This document shows, piece after piece, positions 1 to 8,124 of a DNA stretch of 49,789 nt. Each line of letters begins with the position of its first letter. Within the stretch, counting starts at the first letter, position 1. Made by a program: the position numbers and the translations under genes. The notes beneath the pieces are model-generated. The model was not told the origin of the DNA. It ran no database searches and worked only from the letters and a program-made list of their open reading frames with translations. This stretch comes from CAZKTO01 sp964555685 (lineage in GTDB: Bacteria; Chloroflexota; Dehalococcoidia; SHYB01): contig CAZKTO010000014.1 of the NCBI GenBank assembly GCA_964555685.1, positions 1-49,789 on the forward strand. Reading direction: 5' to 3'.

Positions 1-1736
1 TCCTGGTACTCGGACATGTCCAGGCGCACCATGGCGTCCTCGTCGTCGAACATGAACTCGGCCAGCGCCCGGGCCAGCTCCGTCTTGCCGACGCCCGTGG
101 GCCCGGCGAAGATGAAGCCGCCGATGGGCCGCTTGGGGTCCTTGAGGCCCGACCGCGCCCGCCGCAGCGCGTCCGAGACGGCCACGATGGCGGGCTCCTG
201 TCCGATGACGCGCTGGTGCAGCCGCTCCTCCATGTGGAGCAGCTTCTCCGCCTCGCCCTCCAGCAGGCGCGCCACGGGGATGCCCGTCCACGCGCCCACC
301 AGGTCGGCGATGGTGTTCTCCGTGACGCGCGTCTCGATCTTGGCCTCCTGCATCCAGCGGTCCTTGGCGGCGTTGTAGCGCTGCTCCGCTTGGAGCCGCT
401 CCGTCTTGAGCGTCGCCGCTGTCCGGTAGTCCCCCTTCTGGGCCGCCGCATCCTCCTCGTGCTGGAGGCGCTGGAGGTTGCGCTCCAGCGCCGTCACGTC
501 CTTGGGCGCGCTCTGGGCGTCGATGCGCACCTTGCTGGCCGCCTCGTCGATGAGGTCGATGGCCTTGTCCGGCAGGAAGCGCTCGGTGATGTAGCGGGCC
601 GAGAGCTTGGCCGCGGCGACGAGGGCCGCGTCGTCGATGGTGACCTTGTGGTGCGACTCGTACCGCGGCCGGATGCCGCGCAGGATCTCGATGGTCTCTT
701 CGGGCGTTGGCTCGTCGATGTAGACGGGCGAGAAGCGCCGGGCGAGGGCCGCGTCCTTCTCGATGCGTTTGCGGTACTCGTCCAGCGTGGTGGCGCCGAC
801 GCACTGGAGCTCGCCACGGCTCAGGGCCGGCTTGAGCAGGTTGGATGCGTCGATGGCGCCCTCGGCGCCGCCCGCCCCCACGACGGTGTGGATCTCATCG
901 ATGAACAGCACGATCTCCCCCTGGGCCGTCTTGACCTCGTCCATGACGGCCTTCAGGCGCTCCTCGAACTCGCCCCGGAACTTGCTGCCGGCCACCAGCG
1001 CCCCCATGTCCAGGCTGAGCACCCGCCGGCCCTTCAGCGAGTCGGGCACGTCGTCGCCGGCGATGCGCTGCGCCAGCCCCTCGACGACGGCCGTCTTCCC
1101 CACGCCCGCGTCGCCGATGATGACGGGGTTGTTCTTGGTGCGGCGGGTCAGGATCTGGACGACGCGCCGGATCTCGAGATCGCGCCCGATGACCGGGTCC
1201 AGCTTCCCCTCTCGCGCCATCTGGGTCAGGTCGCGGCTGTACTTTTCGAGGGCGCGGTAGCGGCTCTCGGCGCGCGGGTCCGTGACCCGGTGCGCCCCCC
1301 GGACCTCTTGCAGCACCCGGTAGATGGCCTCCCGGTCGATGCCGAAGTCCTTGAGGATGCGGGGCGTGTCGCCGTCGCGTTCCATGGTGAGGGCGATGAG
1401 CAGGTGCTCGACCGAGACGAACTCGTCCTTGAGGCGCTTGGCCTCCGCCTCGGCGTTGGCCTGGAGCCGGGCCAGGCGCGGCGTCAGATAGACCTGGTTC
1501 GTCGGCTGGGCGAGGCGAGGCGTGTTGGACAGGACCGTCTCCAGGCGGCTTCGCACCAGCTCCGGGTCCACGCCCAGGCGCTTGAAGACCTCGTAGGCCA
1601 GTCCCTTCTCCTGCCGGACCAGGGCCAGGAAGACGTGCTCCACGTCCCACTGCTGGTGTTGGTACTCCAGCACCAGGCGCTGGGAGTCCTCGATGGCCTC
1701 CTGCGCTTGCTCGGTGAACCGCTCTCGTTTGAACAT
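1..1736 (-). CDS. clpC: Clp-family AAA+ unfoldase (ClpC/ClpB type), 3' end outside window
   Basis: Hexameric two-ring ATPase that unfolds or disaggregates proteins. 578 residues are visible. An N-terminal Clp_N double repeat (about 1-145) is followed by AAA-1 with Walker A GDAGVGKT (near 205) and Walker B LFIDEIH. A short middle domain follows, then the start of AAA-2 with Walker A GPTGVGKT; the gene leaves the window just after DMSEYQ. The middle domain (roughly 60 residues, containing LERNLQRLQHEEDAAAQKGD) is UVR-like and far shorter than the long coiled coil of ClpB, so I favour a ClpC-type, ClpP-partnering protein although the neighbours are those usual for clpB. The ATG at 1734-1736 has a GAAGAGG ribosome site just upstream. 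It is last in the dnaJ-hspR-clp operon, so HspR probably controls it. Confidence 0.93.
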   Translation of the reverse strand, partial: MFKRERFTEQAQEAIEDSQRLVLEYQHQQWDVEHVFLALVRQEKGLAYEVFKRLGVDPELVRSRLETVLSNTPRLAQPTNQVYLTPRLARLQANAEAEAKRLKDEFVSVEHLLIALTMERDGDTPRILKDFGIDREAIYRVLQEVRGAHRVTDPRAESRYRALEKYSRDLTQMAREGKLDPVIGRDLEIRRVVQILTRRTKNNPVIIGDAGVGKTAVVEGLAQRIAGDDVPDSLKGRRVLSLDMGALVAGSKFRGEFEERLKAVMDEVKTAQGEIVLFIDEIHTVVGAGGAEGAIDASNLLKPALSRGELQCVGATTLDEYRKRIEKDAALARRFSPVYIDEPTPEETIEILRGIRPRYESHHKVTIDDAALVAAAKLSARYITERFLPDKAIDLIDEAASKVRIDAQSAPKDVTALERNLQRLQHEEDAAAQKGDYRTAATLKTERLQAEQRYNAAKDRWMQEAKIETRVTENTIADLVGAWTGIPVARLLEGEAEKLLHMEERLHQRVIGQEPAIVAVSDALRRARSGLKDPKRPIGGFIFAGPTGVGKTELARALAEFMFDDEDAMVRLDMSEYQ

Positions 1737-1887
1737 CGCCAACCTCTTCGGCGCCTTCGCGCCGCACGTGGTATCGTTGCCTCGTTCCTTGTGGCCGCCG
1801 CGGCTCCGCTGGCCATGAGCCCCCTTCGCGGAGCCCCAGATGGGCGGGCACCCTTCGGCTAAGAACAGGGCAGGCTCCGGCCCGCCC

Positions 1888-2232
1888 CTACTCGCGCCTC
1901 GCCACGCCGATGACCGGCACGAGGCCGGCCTGATCCAGCTGGCGGCGCATCCGCTCCATCCGCCGCTCCATCTGGGCCATGCGGCCGGCCATGCGAAGCA
2001 TGACCTCCACGCCGGCCAGGTTCAGCCCCAGGTCCTCCGTCAGATGCCGGATGCGGCGCAGCCGCTCGATATCGGCCTGGGAGTAGAGGCGGTTCCGGCC
2101 GTGGGCCCGCGAGGGGCGGACCAGGCCCGCCTTCTCATACGAACGCAGCGTCTGGGCGTGCAGGCCCAGCATCCGCGCGGCCACGCCAACGGCGAAGCAC
2201 GGCGTCTCTCTGCCGATAGCGCTCCTCACCAT
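1888..2232 (-). CDS. hspR: HspR, MerR-family heat-shock repressor
   Basis: 114-residue MerR-type regulator. The winged-helix DNA-binding segment covers residues 13-60 (GVAARMLGLHAQTLRSYEKA, then GLVRPSR and NRLYS), followed by a helical region rich in Met/Arg. HspR represses dnaK/dnaJ/clp operons by binding HAIR inverted repeats, usually with DnaK as co-repressor. Here it lies 13 nt after the DnaJ-like gene and upstream of the Clp gene, the classic autoregulated layout, and a HAIR-like site lies ahead of the operon at 3289-3309. No dnaK is present locally, so the co-repressor would be encoded elsewhere. Confidence 0.9.
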   Translation of the reverse strand: MVRSAIGRETPCFAVGVAARMLGLHAQTLRSYEKAGLVRPSRAHGRNRLYSQADIERLRRIRHLTEDLGLNLAGVEVMLRMAGRMAQMERRMERMRRQLDQAGLVPVIGVARRE

Positions 2233-2245
2233 CGCGATGGCGCTC

Positions 2246-3199
2246 CTACGATGCCCGGAGCGCCCGCAGCTCCTCGAAGAGCTGGCGCTCCCGCTGCGAG
2301 AGGCCCGTGGGCAGGACGACGCGGACCTTGGCGTACAGGTCGCCGCGCCCCGGAGAGCCGAGCCTGGGCATCCCCTGCCCCGCCAGGCGGAAGGTCCGGC
2401 CGTTCTGCGTCTCCGGCGGCACCTTGAGGGCGATGCGCCGGCCGCTCAGCGTGGGGACGGACGCCTCGCCGCCCAGGACCGCCTCTGCCAGCGGCACCTC
2501 GACGTCGGCGTGAAGATCGTCGCCCCGGCGCTCGAACCGCGGGTGCGGCGCGACGGCGACGGCCAGATAGAGGTCTCCCTTGGCGGCGCCAGGGCCGGAG
2601 CCCGGACCGCCCTCCCCGGCGATGCGCACGCGGGAGCCCGTCTGCACGCCGGCCGGGATCTTGACCTCCAGCCGCCGGGACGAGCCGCCGGCGCCCTCGA
2701 TGCGCAAGAGACGCGTGGCGCCCTGATAGGCCTCCTCCAGGGTGACCTCCATGGCGTGCTCCACGTCCTGCCCTCGCGCCGGGCCGGCGCGCCGCCGCGT
2801 ACCCGCAAAGCGGGTGCGGCCGCCGGCGAACGTGTCGAAGATACTGGCGAAGGGGTCGTCCTCGTCCTCGATGCCGAAGCTCTCGACGGTCACGCGCCCC
2901 CGGCCGGGCCCGTCGTTCCAGCGCCAGGTGGAGGGCCCCTGGGCGCCCGCATGGGCCCGCTCGTACTGCTCGGCGTGCTTCCAGCCGGCCCCGTACCGGT
3001 CGTACTTGGCCCGGCTCTCCGCGTTCGAGAGGACCTCGTAGGCCTCGTTGATCTCCTTGAACTTGGCCTCGGCGGAGCTATCGCCGGGGTTCACGTCCGG
3101 GTGATGCTGCCGGGCAAGCCTCCGGAACGCCTGCCGGACCTCCTTCTCGGAGGCCGACCGGGAGACGCCCAGGACCTGATAGAAGTCGCGCTTGGCCAC
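2246..3199 (-). CDS. DnaJ/CbpA-type J-domain co-chaperone
   Basis: 317-residue J-domain protein. The J domain occupies residues 1-68 with the HPD motif at 33-35, which stimulates the Hsp70 ATPase. A Gly/Arg/Phe-poor linker follows (about 70-130), then two DnaJ C-terminal substrate-binding beta domains (about 140-310; LRIEGAGG and LYLAVAVAPHPRFERRGDDL are recognisable). The Cys-rich zinc-finger of DnaJ proper is absent, making it a type II, CbpA-like protein. It is the first gene of the heat-shock operon, with a strong promoter at 3232-3260. No grpE or dnaK is next to it. Confidence 0.93.
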   Translation of the reverse strand: MAKRDFYQVLGVSRSASEKEVRQAFRRLARQHHPDVNPGDSSAEAKFKEINEAYEVLSNAESRAKYDRYGAGWKHAEQYERAHAGAQGPSTWRWNDGPGRGRVTVESFGIEDEDDPFASIFDTFAGGRTRFAGTRRRAGPARGQDVEHAMEVTLEEAYQGATRLLRIEGAGGSSRRLEVKIPAGVQTGSRVRIAGEGGPGSGPGAAKGDLYLAVAVAPHPRFERRGDDLHADVEVPLAEAVLGGEASVPTLSGRRIALKVPPETQNGRTFRLAGQGMPRLGSPGRGDLYAKVRVVLPTGLSQRERQLFEELRALRAS

Positions 3200-3231
3200 G
3201 GCTATCCTCGCATACCTCGCCTACGCTGGCC

Positions 3232-3260
3232 AGCATATCGTATTCACCCGCTAGTGTCAA
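3232..3260 (-). promoter_or_regulatory. sigma-70 type promoter of the dnaJ-hspR-clp operon
   Basis: Read on the minus strand: -35 TTGACA (3255-3260), 17-nt spacer, -10 TATGCT (3232-3237), about 33 nt before the dnaJ start codon. The -35 is a perfect consensus hexamer with ideal spacing. Confidence 0.7.
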
Positions 3261-3288
3261 TGTACCTGTATGGAGCATTGTATGTTCG

Positions 3289-3309
3289 TTTGATATGGCG
3301 TGACTCAAG
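3289..3309 (-). promoter_or_regulatory. HAIR-like HspR operator
   Basis: On the minus strand the site reads CTTGAGT, 7 nt, TATCAAA. The left half is a perfect HAIR half-site; the right half matches ACTCAAG at 4 of 7 positions and keeps the TTGA-N11-TCAA core and spacing. It lies about 29 nt upstream of the -35 of the dnaJ promoter and agrees with the presence of hspR in the operon. Confidence 0.6.
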
Positions 3310-3336
3310 CAGAGGGGGCGCGCGTGGGCGCCACGG

Positions 3337-3379
3337 GCGCGACAGCCGCGGAGCGGCTCCTCTGTTTTCGCTGTCGCGC
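3337..3379 (-). terminator. 10-bp inverted repeat downstream of the VOC gene
   Basis: GCGCGACAGC at 3337-3346 pairs perfectly with GCTGTCGCGC at 3370-3379. The enclosed bases can form a smaller nested stem. The structure starts 18 nt after the stop codon of the minus-strand VOC gene and could end its transcript. There is no clear U-tract, so a terminator role is only a suggestion. Confidence 0.35.
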
Positions 3380-3397
3380 TAAGTAAGGCAGGACTTC

Positions 3398-3790
3398 CTA
3401 CAGCGGAATCTGCTTGCCCTCCTTGGTTCTTCGAAACGCGCCGATGCAGAACTCGTTTCCTTCGGGATCGGCCATGGTGACTCCGCCCCCAACGCGAGGC
3501 TCACTGATCTGGCTCCCACCCAGCGCCAGTATTCGAGTGATCGCTTCGTCCACGTCATCAACGCGGAAGTCCAGATGGACGCGATTTTTGACCGTTTTGG
3601 GTTCGGGCACCTGCTGAAGGATCAGCCATGCGGTGCCCTCAAGGGTACCAACAGTCAGCCAGCCACCGCCACTCCGAGGTTGACCCGACTCCTGCCCCAG
3701 CAATTCACCCCAGAAGGCCGCCATGCGCTCGATGTCCCTTACATCAATCACTACCTCGCCCAGTTCACGGACTATCGCATTGTGGGTCAT
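3398..3790 (-). CDS. VOC (glyoxalase/bleomycin-resistance) family protein
   Basis: 130 residues forming the two beta-alpha-beta-beta-beta modules typical of the vicinal oxygen chelate fold: GEVVIDVRDIERMAAFWGEL in the first half, and VHLDFRVDD with MADPEGNEF near the C-terminus. Family members bind a divalent metal and act as isomerases, dioxygenases or resistance proteins; the substrate cannot be told from sequence. The ATG is preceded by GGAGGGG, and a perfect TATAAT hexamer lies at 3822-3827 (minus strand), about 30 nt further upstream, so it is probably transcribed alone. The codon bias is milder than in its neighbours. Confidence 0.88.
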   Translation of the reverse strand: MTHNAIVRELGEVVIDVRDIERMAAFWGELLGQESGQPRSGGGWLTVGTLEGTAWLILQQVPEPKTVKNRVHLDFRVDDVDEAITRILALGGSQISEPRVGGGVTMADPEGNEFCIGAFRRTKEGKQIPL

Positions 3791-3927
3791 GGCGCTTCCC
3801 CTCCAGTTGCTTCTCGCAGAGATTATATTCGCGTTGTAAGCTGCGACTCCTCATCTCGCGCTCGACGCAGTCACCCCAGCCAAAGCGCTGACCCTTTGGT
3901 GTGTCAGCGGGATACCCCCCGTTTTCC

Positions 3928-3956
3928 TTGACACCGGGGGGCCGCTCCAGTAGCAT
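3928..3956 (+). promoter_or_regulatory. sigma-70 type promoter upstream of glmU
   Basis: TTGACA (3928-3933), 17-nt spacer, TAGCAT (3951-3956). Transcription would start near 3963, giving a leader of about 120 nt that contains one copy of the CCCCGACGCGTCGGGG palindrome at 4032-4047. Confidence 0.55.
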
Positions 3957-4031
3957 GGCCCTTGAAGGGGGCTCGTTCCGGGCTGCCCGTCCAGATGTAA
4001 TCGGCGAGAACGAGACCGCAGGTGCGCCGAG

Positions 4032-4047
4032 CCCCGACGCGTCGGGG
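4032..4047. repeat. dispersed 16-bp palindrome, CCCCGAC-NN-GTCGGGG family (reference copy)
   Basis: Perfect palindrome CCCCGACGCGTCGGGG. Other copies (perfect or with 1-3 changes): 5432-5447, 6837-6852, 7067-7082, 8073-8088, 8715-8730, 9583-9598, 13919-13934, 15631-15646, 19556-19571, 25210-25225, 34876-34891, 47180-47195. Most lie between genes, but those at 5432, 8715, 9583 and 13919 lie inside coding sequence and the one at 8073 lies at the broken end of a pseudogene. Confidence 0.85.
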
Positions 4048-4084
4048 ACGCCCCCTGCGGTCGCACTGTTTGTAGGGGGTAGCG

Positions 4085-5515
4085 ATGCGCGGCTGGGCGG
4101 CCGTGGTCATGGCGGCGGGCAAGGGGACGCGCATGCAGTCCAAGCGTCCCAAGGTCCTGCATGCCATCTGCGGGCGGCCCATGGCCGCCCACGTGGCCCG
4201 GGCCGTGGGCGAGGCCGGTGTCTCGCTCACCGTCGTCGTCATGGGCCCGGACTCCGGCGAGCTCCGGGCCGCTCTGGGAGATGGCTTCACGTACGCCGTC
4301 CAGCGGGAGCCTCTGGGCACCGCCGATGCCGTGGCCGCCGCCCGCCAGGTCCTGGAAGGCCGCGCCGCCCGCATCCTCGTCCTCAACGGCGACCTGCCCC
4401 TCGTGCGGCCCGAGACCCTCCGCTCCATGATGGCCGGCCACGAGGCCGCTGGCGCCCCCATGACCCTCCTCGCCTGCGCCTGCGCCCCGCCCGATGGCAT
4501 GGGCCGCGTCGTCCGCGATCCCTCCGGCGCCGTCCGCGAGATCATCGAGGAGGCGGAGCTTCCCGAAGCCCTCCGGGGCGTCACCGAGATCAACGTGGGC
4601 GCCTACTGCTTCGATGCCCGCTGGCTCTGGCCCGCCCTCGGTGAGCTCCGGCCTGGGCCCCGACGAGGCGGCGAGCTCTACCTCACCGCCCTGGTGGGGC
4701 TGGCGCATCGCGCGGGCAGCCCGGCCCAGGCCGTCGCCGTGGCCGACCCTGTCGAGGCCCTGGGCGTCGATACCCGCGTCCGCCTGGCCGAGGCCGAGGC
4801 CGCCATGCGCGACCGCATCCGCCGCCGCTGGATGCTCGCCGGCGTTACCATGACGGACCCGGCGTCCACCTATATCGACGCCGGCGCGACGATCGGCCCC
4901 GACACCGTCCTGCGCCCCAACACCTCCGTCCTGGGCGACTCGGCCGTGGGCGCGGACTGCGAGATCGGGCCCGGGACCGTGCTGTCCAACGCCCGCGTCG
5001 GCGACCGGTGCCGCGTCATCGCCTCCGTCGTCGAGGACTCGACCCTCGAGCCGGAGGTGACCCTGGGCCCCTTCAGCCACCTGCGCGGCGGGAGCTACGT
5101 CGAGAGCGGCTCCCAGCTGGGCAACTTCGTCGAGGTCAACCGCAGCCGTCTGGGCGCCCGGACCCGCTCCCACCACTTCAGCTACCTGGGCGATGCGACC
5201 CTCGGTCAGGACGTCAATATCGGCGCCGGCACCGTGACCTGCAACTACGACGGCGTCAACAAGCTCCCCACGGTCATCGAGGACGGCGCCTTCGTCGGCT
5301 GCGACTCGATGCTGGTGGCGCCGGTCCGCCTCGGCCGCCGCTCGAAGACCGGCGCCGGCGCGGTGGTCACCCGTGACGTGCCGCCGGAGACGACGGTGGC
5401 CGGCGTGCCGGCGCGCCCTCTGACCAGGGAGCCCCGACGCGCCGGGGACGCCCGCGCGGGCGCCAGGCCCCCCGGCCCGCCTACGGCGGGCGCCTCCCGA
5501 AAGCGGAAGGGGTGA
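4085..5515 (+). CDS. glmU: GlmU, bifunctional GlcNAc-1-P uridylyltransferase / GlcN-1-P acetyltransferase
   Basis: Makes UDP-GlcNAc for peptidoglycan and other envelope polymers. 476 residues. The N-terminal pyrophosphorylase domain has the nucleotide-binding motif MAAGKGTRM (residues 9-17) followed by KRPKVLH. From about residue 255 a left-handed beta helix of hexapeptide repeats carries the acetyltransferase site (HHFSYLGD, GAGTVTCNYDG, GRRSKTGAGAVV). The start has AGGGGGT just upstream. The last 25 or so residues are a Pro/Arg/Gly-rich tail beyond the normal end of the fold, and they contain a degenerate copy of the dispersed palindrome (5432-5447). The stop is followed closely by the CBS protein gene, suggesting co-transcription. 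Confidence 0.95.
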   Translation: MRGWAAVVMAAGKGTRMQSKRPKVLHAICGRPMAAHVARAVGEAGVSLTVVVMGPDSGELRAALGDGFTYAVQREPLGTADAVAAARQVLEGRAARILVLNGDLPLVRPETLRSMMAGHEAAGAPMTLLACACAPPDGMGRVVRDPSGAVREIIEEAELPEALRGVTEINVGAYCFDARWLWPALGELRPGPRRGGELYLTALVGLAHRAGSPAQAVAVADPVEALGVDTRVRLAEAEAAMRDRIRRRWMLAGVTMTDPASTYIDAGATIGPDTVLRPNTSVLGDSAVGADCEIGPGTVLSNARVGDRCRVIASVVEDSTLEPEVTLGPFSHLRGGSYVESGSQLGNFVEVNRSRLGARTRSHHFSYLGDATLGQDVNIGAGTVTCNYDGVNKLPTVIEDGAFVGCDSMLVAPVRLGRRSKTGAGAVVTRDVPPETTVAGVPARPLTREPRRAGDARAGARPPGPPTAGASRKRKG

Positions 5516-5539
5516 TCCCGTCTGGACGCGGGTAACTGG

Positions 5540-6790
5540 GTGGCGGTGGGCGTTCTTCTTGGCTCGCTGATCGTTCTGGCCTTCGTCTCCGCCAGCGCCG
5601 CGACTCTGGCCGTTCTGCGCCGCGCCCACGTCCTGCGCCTCGCCGCCGCGGACCGCGACGCCGTTCACGCGCTGGAGGCGCTGCTGGGCTCCTACCGCTC
5701 GGCCCTGGTGGTGCTCCGCACCGCCGCCATGGTGGCCGTCGTCGCCTCCTCCGTCCTTCTCGCCGCCAGCCTCGCCGACGACCACTGGGCCGCCATCACC
5801 GGGGCGGCGGCGGGCGCCGCCATCGCCAGCGCCCTCGTCGAGATCTCGGCCCGCTCCCTCGTCTCCCAGGAGCACGTCCGCTTCTTTCGGGCCATGCTCG
5901 TGCCCCTGGCCATCGTCCACGCCGTGACCCGCCCCCTCACCCGCGTGGCGCCCTTGAGCTCCGAGGCCGTCTTCCCCCGCAGGGCCGGCGGCCGCGCCCA
6001 GCCCTCCGGCGTCCTGGACGAGCTGCGGCGCCTCCAGGAGCTGGCCCGGGGACCGCTCCACGCCGGCCGGCTCGATGCCTCCCAGGAGGAGATGATCCGC
6101 TCCATCGCCACCCTCACTCAGACGGCCGTCAAGGAGATCATGGTCCCCCGCCACGATATCGACGCCGTTAGCACCGAGGCGGCCCTCGGCGACGTCATCG
6201 ACCTCATCGTGCGCTCCGGCCACAGCCGCATCCCCCTCTACGAGGGCACCCTCGATAGCGTCGTCGGCGTGCTGTACGCCCGCGATATCCTGCGCGTCGC
6301 CGCGGACCCGGCTGCCGGCCCCATCGACCTGAAGCGCGTCGCTCGCCCGCCCTTCTTCGTGCCCGAGACCAAGAAGGCCCACGAGCTCCTGCGCGAGTTC
6401 CTGGCCAAGTCCGTCCACACCGCCCTCGTCGTCGACGAGTACGGCGGCGTCGAGGGCATCGTCACACTGGAGGACGTGGTCGAAGAGATCGTGGGCGACA
6501 TCCAGGAGGAGTTCGAGCCCGGCGAGTCGCCCATCATCAAGCTCAACGAGACGGAGGCTATCGTCGAGGGGCAGGTCTCGCTGGACGAGTTGAACGAGCG
6601 CCTCGGCTCCGCCCTGGCCGGCGAGGGCTTCGAGACGGTGGGCGGCTTCGCCCTCCATCACCTGGGCCGCGTCCCCAAGGCCGGCGACGCCTTCGAGGCC
6701 GGGGGCGTCTCCATGGAGGTCGTCTCGATGGCGGGCCGCCGCGTCGGCAAGGTGCGGGTCCGGCGCCTCGCCCGCGAGCCCCAGGGGTAG
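5540..6790 (+). CDS. CNNM/CorC-type membrane protein with CBS pair (hemolysin family)
   Basis: 416-residue inner-membrane protein. An N-terminal DUF21/CNNM-type region contains hydrophobic helices (near residues 3-25, 55-80 and 85-100). A cytosolic CBS pair follows (about 195-325; MVPRHDIDAV, then HSRIPLYEGT and VVDEYGGVEGIVTLEDVVEEI). The C-terminal CorC_HlyC domain (about 335-412) has the usual VEGQVSLDELNERLG. Relatives are implicated in Mg2+/Co2+ homeostasis. The GTG at 5540 has only a weak ribosome site. A CTG at 5522 in the same frame sits 10 nt after GGAAGG and would add LDAGNW, which resembles family N-termini, so the true start may be 5522. Confidence 0.9.
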   Translation: MAVGVLLGSLIVLAFVSASAATLAVLRRAHVLRLAAADRDAVHALEALLGSYRSALVVLRTAAMVAVVASSVLLAASLADDHWAAITGAAAGAAIASALVEISARSLVSQEHVRFFRAMLVPLAIVHAVTRPLTRVAPLSSEAVFPRRAGGRAQPSGVLDELRRLQELARGPLHAGRLDASQEEMIRSIATLTQTAVKEIMVPRHDIDAVSTEAALGDVIDLIVRSGHSRIPLYEGTLDSVVGVLYARDILRVAADPAAGPIDLKRVARPPFFVPETKKAHELLREFLAKSVHTALVVDEYGGVEGIVTLEDVVEEIVGDIQEEFEPGESPIIKLNETEAIVEGQVSLDELNERLGSALAGEGFETVGGFALHHLGRVPKAGDAFEAGGVSMEVVSMAGRRVGKVRVRRLAREPQG

Positions 6791-6981
6791 CCCGCCACCT
6801 CCACAGCCCGTCGAAGGCCGCCTTGCACTGCGGGACCCCCGACCAGTCGGGGCTCCTCGTCGGTCAGGCGCGGCGTAAAGACCTCCAGGTCGTAGAACCC
6901 AGCGCACCCCGAGAGGGGGTATCGCGTGTCCCGGCGTAGGCGATGGACGCCCGTCGTCTGTTTAGGGGTTGCAAAAGGTGG

Positions 6982-7010
6982 TTGACGGCCGGAGGGGAGA
7001 GGCCTATCAT
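6982..7010 (+). promoter_or_regulatory. sigma-70 type promoter for the hemerythrin-like gene
   Basis: TTGACG (6982-6987), 17-nt spacer, TATCAT (7005-7010). Transcription would begin near 7017 and leave a leader of about 180 nt that holds a degenerate palindrome copy at 7067-7082. The rest of the 6791-7197 intergenic stretch shows another palindrome at 6837-6852 and nothing else recognisable. Confidence 0.55.
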
Positions 7011-7197
7011 CGGCAGCAATCGGGATCGAGGCTGAGCATGCCTCCCTCAGAAGTTAATATGGGAAATCCCGGCTCGTCGGGGACAGCCGGTGACTCAGGA
7101 ATGAACGCAGAAAGTTGGGGAGCCCGAGTGAATGTGGGGGAGCGTGACGATTGGCAGACACTGACAGCAGCGTCGATAGAGAAAAGGGAGGATTGCT

Positions 7198-7833
7198 ATG
7201 GCAGGACCTATAGACGCGGTGCGAGCGATTCACAATGCGTTCAGGCACGACATGGACCGCATAGACGCTGCGGCGCTGGACTCCGCCCGAGGGAAGCAAG
7301 GCCTCGCCGCCACCGTCGAGCGTTTCCGGTTCTTCAACGAAGTGTTGGTCTGGCACGCCCACGGCGAAGAGCTAGCCATCTTCCCCGCGCTTGAGAAGGT
7401 CGCTCCCCTTGTTGCCGAAGCCTACGAGAAGGACCATCGTGGCTTGGACGCGGCGTTCGACTCGCTGAACGCTGCGGTTTCTGCACGCGACCCTTTGAAG
7501 ACTGCCCGTGCCACCGCCGCGTTCCGCTTTCACCTAGACATGCACTTGGACAAGGAAGACGCCCACCTCTACCGGATCGTCAAGGAACGAGTCTCCGTGC
7601 CCGAACAAGGGAAGGCCGTTGGCATCATGGCCAGCGAAGTTCCTCAAACGCGGTTCCCCGAGTTGGTGGCGTGGATGTTCCCGCTGATGGGCCATGACGA
7701 TCGCGAGAATATGACTCGCATTTGGCAGATGGTGATGCCTCCTCCTGCCTTCGCCGGAGCCAAGCAGCTCATCCAGAAGGCCATCGGCAACGACTGGGCT
7801 GAACTCGCGCGTCGCATCCCAACGCTGGCGTAG
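7198..7833 (+). CDS. hemerythrin HHE-domain protein
   Basis: 211 residues. Two stretches carry the histidine/acid pattern of a non-haem di-iron four-helix bundle: HNAFRHDMDRID near the start, VWHAHGEELAIF around 60, and FHLDMHLDKEDAHLY around 115-130. The C-terminal ~70 residues (FPELVAWMFPLMGHDDRENM onwards) look like an added helical region. Hemerythrin-like proteins bind O2 or respond to O2, NO or iron. The ATG follows GGAGG by 6 nt. It is monocistronic and its codon use is less GC-biased than its neighbours. Confidence 0.85.
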   Translation: MAGPIDAVRAIHNAFRHDMDRIDAAALDSARGKQGLAATVERFRFFNEVLVWHAHGEELAIFPALEKVAPLVAEAYEKDHRGLDAAFDSLNAAVSARDPLKTARATAAFRFHLDMHLDKEDAHLYRIVKERVSVPEQGKAVGIMASEVPQTRFPELVAWMFPLMGHDDRENMTRIWQMVMPPPAFAGAKQLIQKAIGNDWAELARRIPTLA

Positions 7834-7851
7834 ATAGCACGTCGAGTCGAC

Positions 7852-8088
7852 TCACGAACGACGGGTCAGGCCCCAGCTGGTTCTGGCCGGGCGCGTGTCC
7901 TCGATCCCCTGGCGGCGCCGCTCGGGCGGCAGCAGGCGCCCCGCCGCCGCCAGGCACGATGCGCTCAGCCCGGCGTCGCGCAGCATCGCCCGCCCCCGCT
8001 CGACGCCCAGGCTCTCCAGCTTCGACCGGTGCACACCGCAGCCTTGATAGCCCGCCCTCGCCGCCAGCTCCACCCCGACGTGTCGGGG
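7852..8088 (-). pseudogene. truncated sugar phosphate isomerase/epimerase (TIM-barrel) remnant
   Basis: An open stretch of about 73 codons resembles the N-terminal region of xylose-isomerase-like TIM-barrel proteins (ELAARAGYQGCGVHRSKLE, then RAMLRDAGLSASCL and IEDTRPA). The first barrel strand is missing at the 5' end, which stops exactly at a CCCCGACGTGTCGGGG palindrome (8073-8088). The match ends after about 63 residues and the frame then closes. No remaining barrel follows downstream. It lies next to an intact member of the same superfamily (8125-8940), so it is best read as a decayed neighbour or paralogue. A short functional peptide is unlikely. Confidence 0.55.
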
Positions 8089-8124
8089 CTGCGCCGCGGG
8101 TTCGAGAACTGGTTGAGCGAGAGC

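Noticed and set aside
3851..6907. Very long minus-strand open frame (about 1018 codons) opposite glmU and the CBS gene
   Set aside because: Its product is Gly/Ala/Asp/His-rich low-complexity sequence with no family features, while the plus strand carries two clear full-length genes. It is a GC-composition artefact; the same applies to long antisense frames opposite the clp gene (216-1862), mdh/icd (11350-13632) and the amidohydrolase/CoA-transferase genes (36126-39023).
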